10,364 nucleotides of DNA from Deltaproteobacteria bacterium (GTDB lineage: Bacteria > Desulfobacterota > Desulfarculia > Adiutricales > Adiutricaceae), in assembly GCA_031267005.1 (NCBI GenBank), contig JAIRZX010000317.1, forward strand, positions 1-10,364, given 5' to 3'. Of the stretch, positions 6,739-10,364 are shown one piece after another. The translations under genes were made by a program, and so were the position numbers. Below the pieces are notes generated by a model. That model was given only the letters and a program-made list of their open reading frames with translations, was not told the origin of the DNA and made no database searches. The number at the start of each line of letters is the position of its first letter. Within the stretch, counting starts at the first letter, position 1.

Positions 6739-7515
6739 ATGTTCTTGCGTATCGGCCCCTTTGCGCCATTCGCGCTCGCGCTGGGCCTCATGGCCCTCCC
6801 CTTCTGGCTTTCAAGCCAGGGCGGGCGTCCCGCCGTAATCGCGCCCGGATCCGCTTCGGACGGAGCAGGGCTGGTTTTCGCCGCGCTTCCCTCCCTGCCT
6901 TCCCTGTCCGTTGCGGGGAGCTTCGGCGTCCGGCCGCCGGTTTTTGCCGGAAAAGGCTTGGGCGGCGCCCTCTCGTTTTCCTCCGGCCAGCCCGGCCGCT
7001 GGACCCCCGGCGCCCGCAGCAGGAGCGACGGCCGACGCGGCAAAGGCGGGGCCGTCGTGGGTTCGGTAGGCATAGCATTTTCGGGATCGTTCGACGGCTC
7101 GGCCCAGAACGTCCAGGTTGCGGGGGGCGAGCAGGTCAACCTGGCTGAGCGCAAGAAGGTCCTGGAACTCGTGAACGCGGCCCGCCGGGAGAAAGGGGCG
7201 CCGCCCCTCGCATGGAACGACGCCTTGGCCAAGGCGGCCCAGCTGAGGGCCGAGGAGCTGAACAGGAGCTTTTCGCATACCCGGCCGGACGGGAGCGGGT
7301 TCAAGACGGCGCTGGCCCAGTTCGGGATAACGACCAACGCCTGGGCCGAGAACATAGCCCAGGGACAGCCCGACGCCGACGGAGTCATGCGCTCGTGGCT
7401 CAATTCAAAGGGCCACCTGACCAACATCATGGACCGGGACTTCGCCCGGCTGGGCGTGGGGGCATTCCCGCATCCCGGAAACGGGTTGAGCTGGGTACAG
7501 CTCTTTATAAAATAG
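6739..7515 (+). CDS. Secreted CAP/SCP-domain protein (YkwD-like)
   Basis: The 258-aa protein has three parts. Residues 1-27 form a likely signal peptide or membrane anchor (MFLRIGPFAPFALALG, then a hydrophobic stretch). Residues 28-130 are a Gly/Ser/Pro/Ala-rich, probably disordered linker. Residues 133-258 are a CAP (SCP/PR-1/YkwD) domain. Motifs visible in the domain: FSHTRPDG (His180), AENIAQG (Glu204, Asn205), MRSWLNSKGHLTNIM (Trp220, His226) and SWVQLF at the end. His180, Glu204 and His226 fit the conserved CAP cavity residues. Bacterial CAP proteins are exported, and their biochemical role is mostly unknown. ATG 6739 is chosen because it directly starts the signal sequence; upstream is a modest CAGGTG. 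An in-frame ATG at 6634 would add 35 residues ahead of the signal and is less likely. The gene stands alone, with no obvious terminator after TAG. The domain is intact with normal codon use, so it appears maintained while its neighbourhood has decayed. Confidence 0.88.
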   Translation: MFLRIGPFAPFALALGLMALPFWLSSQGGRPAVIAPGSASDGAGLVFAALPSLPSLSVAGSFGVRPPVFAGKGLGGALSFSSGQPGRWTPGARSRSDGRRGKGGAVVGSVGIAFSGSFDGSAQNVQVAGGEQVNLAERKKVLELVNAARREKGAPPLAWNDALAKAAQLRAEELNRSFSHTRPDGSGFKTALAQFGITTNAWAENIAQGQPDADGVMRSWLNSKGHLTNIMDRDFARLGVGAFPHPGNGLSWVQLFIK

Positions 7516-7525
7516 CCGACGGCGG

Positions 7526-7668
7526 GGCGCAAAGCCGCAAGGCGATACGGTCGCAAGGCGGCAATGCCGCAGGAAAGCAAGGCCGCGAGCCAGCTATGCG
7601 CAAGGCCGCAAGGCCGCAAAGCGGCGAGGCGACAGGGAAGCAAGGGGCGAGGAAGCTGTCCCGCAAGG
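7526..7668. repeat. Degenerate CCGCAAGG tandem repeat
   Basis: Immediately after the CAP gene, the octamer CCGCAAGG or one-base variants recur at irregular 8-10 nt steps, for example at 7535-7542, 7551-7558, 7599-7605, 7606-7613 and 7661-7668. On the minus strand it translates as degenerate Leu-Ala-Ala-Leu-Arg-Pro repeats in one frame. Spacing is not a constant multiple of three and no start is convincing, so I read it as a non-coding expansion. Confidence 0.65.
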
Positions 7669-8794
7669 ACTTGAGCTTCAATGCCGCCTGGCCGCCAGCG
7701 GGCCGGGGGACCGGAACTGTCCGGGGGCGCGGTGCAGGGCAGAGGGAGTGCGCGCCAGGCGTGCGCCGCCAGTAGCCTTCAGGACGGCGTACAGAACCGC
7801 ACTCAAGAGGCCGTTGCGGACGTCGGACCCCTGGAGGGAGGCCGTGACCGGGGTGTCAGGGCCGGGGCCAGGGCCGGGGCAGGAGAACGGGGCCCGCGCT
7901 CGCGGAGAACCCCCGGAGCTTCGCGCCGCCGGACCCGCCGAAGCGTGTCGGGGCCTGGCGTCAGCCGAAGGCGAATTTCCCGGCCCACTCCCCGGCAGCC
8001 GGACCCTCTCCGGGGCGCGGGCCTCGAAAATACGGCGCCGAAAGCCTCCGCGGAGCCGGACGGAGCGTCAGAACTCCACCTTCAGATCGGCCGAGCCGCC
8101 CTGTAAGGGGGACAGGCGCGTTCCCATCCTTCGCCTCATATGTGGCATAGAGAGGCATATTTCGTTTGCGTTCACGTTATGGCGTTATTTGGTGCGCCAG
8201 GATCCCCCGCTCCTCCATAGCCGGTTCCATCTCCGGCGACGGCGGCGCGCCGATGCGGGAGGCGGCCCTTGCCGGGACACGCCAGCGCGGAGCTGGTTGG
8301 ATGTGACGGTCGCGAGGGCAACGTCCGCAGGGGGGGGCCGCTGCCGCTCCCATTCCCGCAAGCCGCCCGATGCCTCGAGCGAGACCGTTTCGCGAGCGGC
8401 TGGCCGCGACTTACGTAAGGAGCCCGAGCCGCTTGCCATAGCGCTTGGGCTCGCTTTAATCGCCCGGCTGAAGGCAGTGCCAGGCGGGAAGGCCCCGGAC
8501 GCGTTCGGGGACAGCGCCTGCGCATTTCTGTTTCCTGCGGTTACGCCTCCGCGCTCCCCAGCGTTTTGCCAGCTGGGCGGAGCATAGGTTGCGCCGTACG
8601 GTTGCTGCTCGACGCAGGGAAACCGCTTGGCGGCGCCTGCCTGGAGCCCGAACTTACGATGGAGCAGAGTTCGTGACTAATCGCAGGTTCTAGGATCCTG
8701 TGAAACGGCTGCCGCGAGGCTTCGCGATATCCCCGGACCGCGTCGGCGGCTAGCGCGAGCTTGACGCGCCTCTCCCATGCCCCGGGAGCCGCGA
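7669..8794. other. No recognisable gene
   Basis: The longest open frame (7748-8587, plus) has no domain, no ribosome binding site and an Arg/Pro/Gly-rich translation. Minus-strand frames are equally featureless. One minus-strand segment at about 7773-7847 (translated GLLSAVLYAVLKATGG) looks slightly protein-like but connects to nothing. An 8-G run occurs at 8330-8337. The patch 8138-8200 is a little richer in AT. Confidence 0.55.
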
Positions 8795-8827
8795 CGTAAG
8801 TTTATGCGCCTGCCGTAAGTTTATGCG
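8795..8827. repeat. Two direct copies of CGTAAGTTTATGCG, possible transposon end
   Basis: The identical 14-mer CGTAAGTTTATGCG occurs at 8795-8808 and 8814-8827, a 19-bp period. A poorer third copy (TTAAGTTGAGCCG) may follow at 8830-8842. The motif is AT-rich compared with the surrounding DNA and opens a lower-GC patch reaching to about 9060. Closely spaced GTAAGTTTATGCGAC-type repeats resemble the multiple terminal repeats of some IS21-family elements, as far as I remember. No istA/istB genes are present, so if correct it is a solitary end. A regulator's paired binding site is the alternative. Confidence 0.5.
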
Positions 8828-9032
8828 ACTTAAGTTGAGCCGGAACGCCTGGCATTCGGAAGCGCTGGCGAAATTTAGAACGCTTAGGTGCCGCAGGGGC
8901 GTAACGCTGGGATATTTAGCGGAGTTTTTCCAAAATGGCGCGCCGACTATCAGGCTTTAACGTCGGAACAAAATTGAAATTCCACTTCGCTTGGCAACGG
9001 GCAGGCGCTTGGCGTCAAAGGCGAGGAGGATA

Positions 9033-9170
9033 ATGATTTTCCAGCTGGGGAACTCGCCCGGGCCGGCCCCGGCATGCCGTTCTCCCCGGCTGCCCGGCGT
9101 CAATGCCGGAGCGAGCCGCCCTCCTTGCGCGTTCCCGCTTTTCGTCAGGGCCGAGACCGCGCTCTTCTAG
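9033..9170 (+). CDS. Short ORF (45 codons) with strong Shine-Dalgarno; orphan start
   Basis: GAGGAGG (9023-9029) lies 3 nt before ATG 9033. The product begins MIFQLGNSPGPAPACRS and ends at TAG 9168-9170, with no recognisable domain and a Pro/Ala/Arg-rich body. As with the short ORF at 1690, the ribosome binding site is much better than the protein, which suggests the remnant 5' end of a lost gene or a real small peptide. It follows the low-GC patch, in which I find no clear promoter. Confidence 0.22.
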   Translation: MIFQLGNSPGPAPACRSPRLPGVNAGASRPPCAFPLFVRAETALF

Positions 9171-9527
9171 TTGGGATGGAAGGACCGGAAGCGGCGCCGC
9201 CGATGCGCTATCCGTACAAGCCGACGAGGCGGACGCAAGCCGGCGCGGCGGCCAAACGGGGAAAAGCTTGCTACCTCACGGAAGCCAGGGGTTTGTCTGG
9301 CGCGTCCCGCTCCGCCAAGGGCGGGACTTTAACACCGGTTAACGGGCAGGAAGGCGCGTCAAGGCCAAAAAAAGGGGCGTCACGGCGGCGACGGCGAACC
9401 AGCCGCTTGTTGGCGCGGACATTCGGAATCCCGGGAGGCTGGCCGAAACGGCCGGGACGACCGAAGACGCGAAAGGGAGGATGTCGGGGCCTGCGGCATT
9501 CGCTTCTGGAAAGCGCTGGCCGACTCG

Positions 9528-9573
9528 CGGACGACGGTCGCTGCTTCCAGCGGACGACGGCAACCGCTTCCAG
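9528..9573. repeat. 23-bp tandem duplication
   Basis: Two adjacent 23-nt units, 9528-9550 and 9551-9573, both begin CGGACGACGG and end GCTTCCAG, and match at 19 of 23 positions. The unit is not a multiple of three, which argues against a maintained coding frame here. Confidence 0.65.
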
Positions 9574-9940
9574 GCGAAGGCGGCGGGTGCCGCTGGCCGA
9601 CGGCCGGAAGCGGGGATTCGTCCTTGGCGGCGGCGCAACGCGTCGGCAGGGGCCGGAAAAGCACCGTCAACGGACTGCTGGCGGTCCGGGCAGTTTTCCG
9701 GGCCGGATTTCTGGGCATGGCAGGCGCCGCGCCCGTCCGCTCCGTGTCAAAAGGCTGGCAGGCGGACGGAGTTCCGCATTGACGCGGGTAAATCCGGTCG
9801 GAGACTGTAGCCGGGGTGGCCCGCCAGCTGGCTCCGACTCCGCGCCGAAGCGGACGGTTTTCGCGGGCGCCGGGCGGCGCGGGAGGGGGGCGGAGGGCCC
9901 CCGCAAGCCGCAACGGCCCGTAGGGCTTCCGCGCCCGGGG
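9574..9940. other. No gene seen; region downstream of transposase
   Basis: Open frames on both strands lack domains and start signals. If the minus-strand transposase belongs to a complete element, the end of that element should lie in this stretch. I could not identify a terminal inverted repeat because the other end is outside the window. Confidence 0.45.
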
Positions 9941-10364
9941 CTAGGACGCCCGGGTGACGGCAGGGACGGGGGCGGCGGAGGGGTCCGGCGGGGAGTCGCC
10001 CTCCGGGGCGACGGAGTAGTTCCAGGCGCCGTGGAACTCCGAGGGGTAGACGGTCACGTTCCTGCCCTCCTCGCCCTCGCCGACGGGGGGGCCGAAGCGG
10101 CTGTGGTCCAGGGTGAGCCCCAGGGCCATGGTGCGGACCTGGGCGACGTTGGAGATGAGCCTCACGGTAATCTCGGAGTCGCGCCGGGGCTCGCCCGCGA
10201 AGGACGTGGACACGAAGGAGAAAAGGCGCTGGGCGTTTGCGTTCCAGCGGCTGGTGCCGGGCGGGTAACGGCAGAACTCCACCGGGATGCCGGCGGCGGT
10301 CGCGAGCTTCTGGAGACCCTGCTTCCACAGCGAGTGGCGGCGGGCCCCGCCGGCGTTGTCGGCG
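9941..10364 (-). CDS. ISAzo13-family transposase, C-terminal part (runs off window; altered active site)
   Basis: The minus-strand frame is open from the window edge to TAG (9941-9943), giving about 140 C-terminal residues of a protein usually near 400 aa. It matches the end of ISAzo13-type (Rhodopirellula-type DDE) transposases: ADNAGGARRHSLWK (family: ADxGGSNxxRxRLWK), LQKLATAAGIPVEF, CRYPPGTSRWN, RLFSFVS, and FHGAWNYSVAP (family: FHGxWNYTIRP). The central block is more divergent than usual. The family motif WNKIEHRLFSF reads WNANAQRLFSF here, so the glutamate expected to complete the DDE triad is Ala. The AD aspartate is retained. A Pro/Ala-rich tail of about 15 residues follows. The frame is otherwise open with GC-ending codons. 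It could be a recently inactivated transposase, a domesticated derivative, or a divergent lineage with a shifted catalytic residue. The family call is secure; activity is doubtful. Confidence 0.85.
   Translation of the reverse strand, partial: ADNAGGARRHSLWKQGLQKLATAAGIPVEFCRYPPGTSRWNANAQRLFSFVSTSFAGEPRRDSEITVRLISNVAQVRTMALGLTLDHSRFGPPVGEGEEGRNVTVYPSEFHGAWNYSVAPEGDSPPDPSAAPVPAVTRAS

Noticed and set aside
7748..8587. 279-codon plus-strand open frame
   Set aside because: It has no start signal, recognisable motif or codon-position pattern like the real genes, and minus-strand frames are equally open.
1..10364. tRNA or rRNA genes
   Set aside because: I looked for T-arm GTTCRANYC patterns with matching acceptor stems on both strands and for rRNA-like sequence, and saw none; a covariance-model scan would be decisive.

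Overview
The window is very GC-rich bacterial DNA with unusually few intact genes. Only four reading frames look like working or recently working proteins: cydA, cydB, a secreted CAP/SCP-domain protein, and the 3' part of an ISAzo13-type transposase that runs off the right edge. Together they cover about a third of the 10.4 kb. The rest is mostly DNA without sustained coding character, holding insertion-sequence remains, orphan gene starts, short tandem repeats, hairpins and runs of 8-9 G or C. Low coding density with decaying transposases suggests a genome undergoing pseudogenisation, as in many host-restricted bacteria. The CydA/CydB proteins look like those of Gram-negative anaerobes or microaerophiles (possibly deltaproteobacterial), but this is an impression from memory and no taxon can be fixed from the sequence.

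Layout. 1-1822: no intact gene; two hairpins, a possible coding relic (1189-1323) and a 42-codon ORF with a near-perfect Shine-Dalgarno. 1823-4608: one complete transcription unit: a strong sigma70-type promoter, a leader of about 175 nt, cydA, a 24-nt gap, cydB and a perfect rho-independent terminator. 4637-4854: a pyrimidine-rich imperfect tandem repeat. 5060-5152: an orphan gene start. 5450-6338: a badly decayed IS110-family transposase with frameshifts, a stop and an internal deletion. 6339-6738: hairpins and short repeats. 6739-7515: the CAP-domain protein. 7526-7668: a degenerate CCGCAAGG-type repeat. 7669-9940: about 2.3 kb with no recognisable gene, including a lower-GC patch with two direct copies of a 14-bp motif that resembles a transposon end. 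9941-10364: the ISAzo13-type transposase C-terminus on the minus strand, with the expected DDE glutamate replaced.

Function. The only clear pathway is cytochrome bd respiration: CydA and CydB form the membrane quinol oxidase that reduces O2 to water and often serves oxygen scavenging or tolerance in anaerobes. The CAP protein is predicted to be exported. I see no convincing new multi-gene system. The best leads are the altered ISAzo13 active site, the possible solitary transposon end at 8795-8827, the two orphan ORFs with AGGAGG three bases from ATG, and the expanded repeats.
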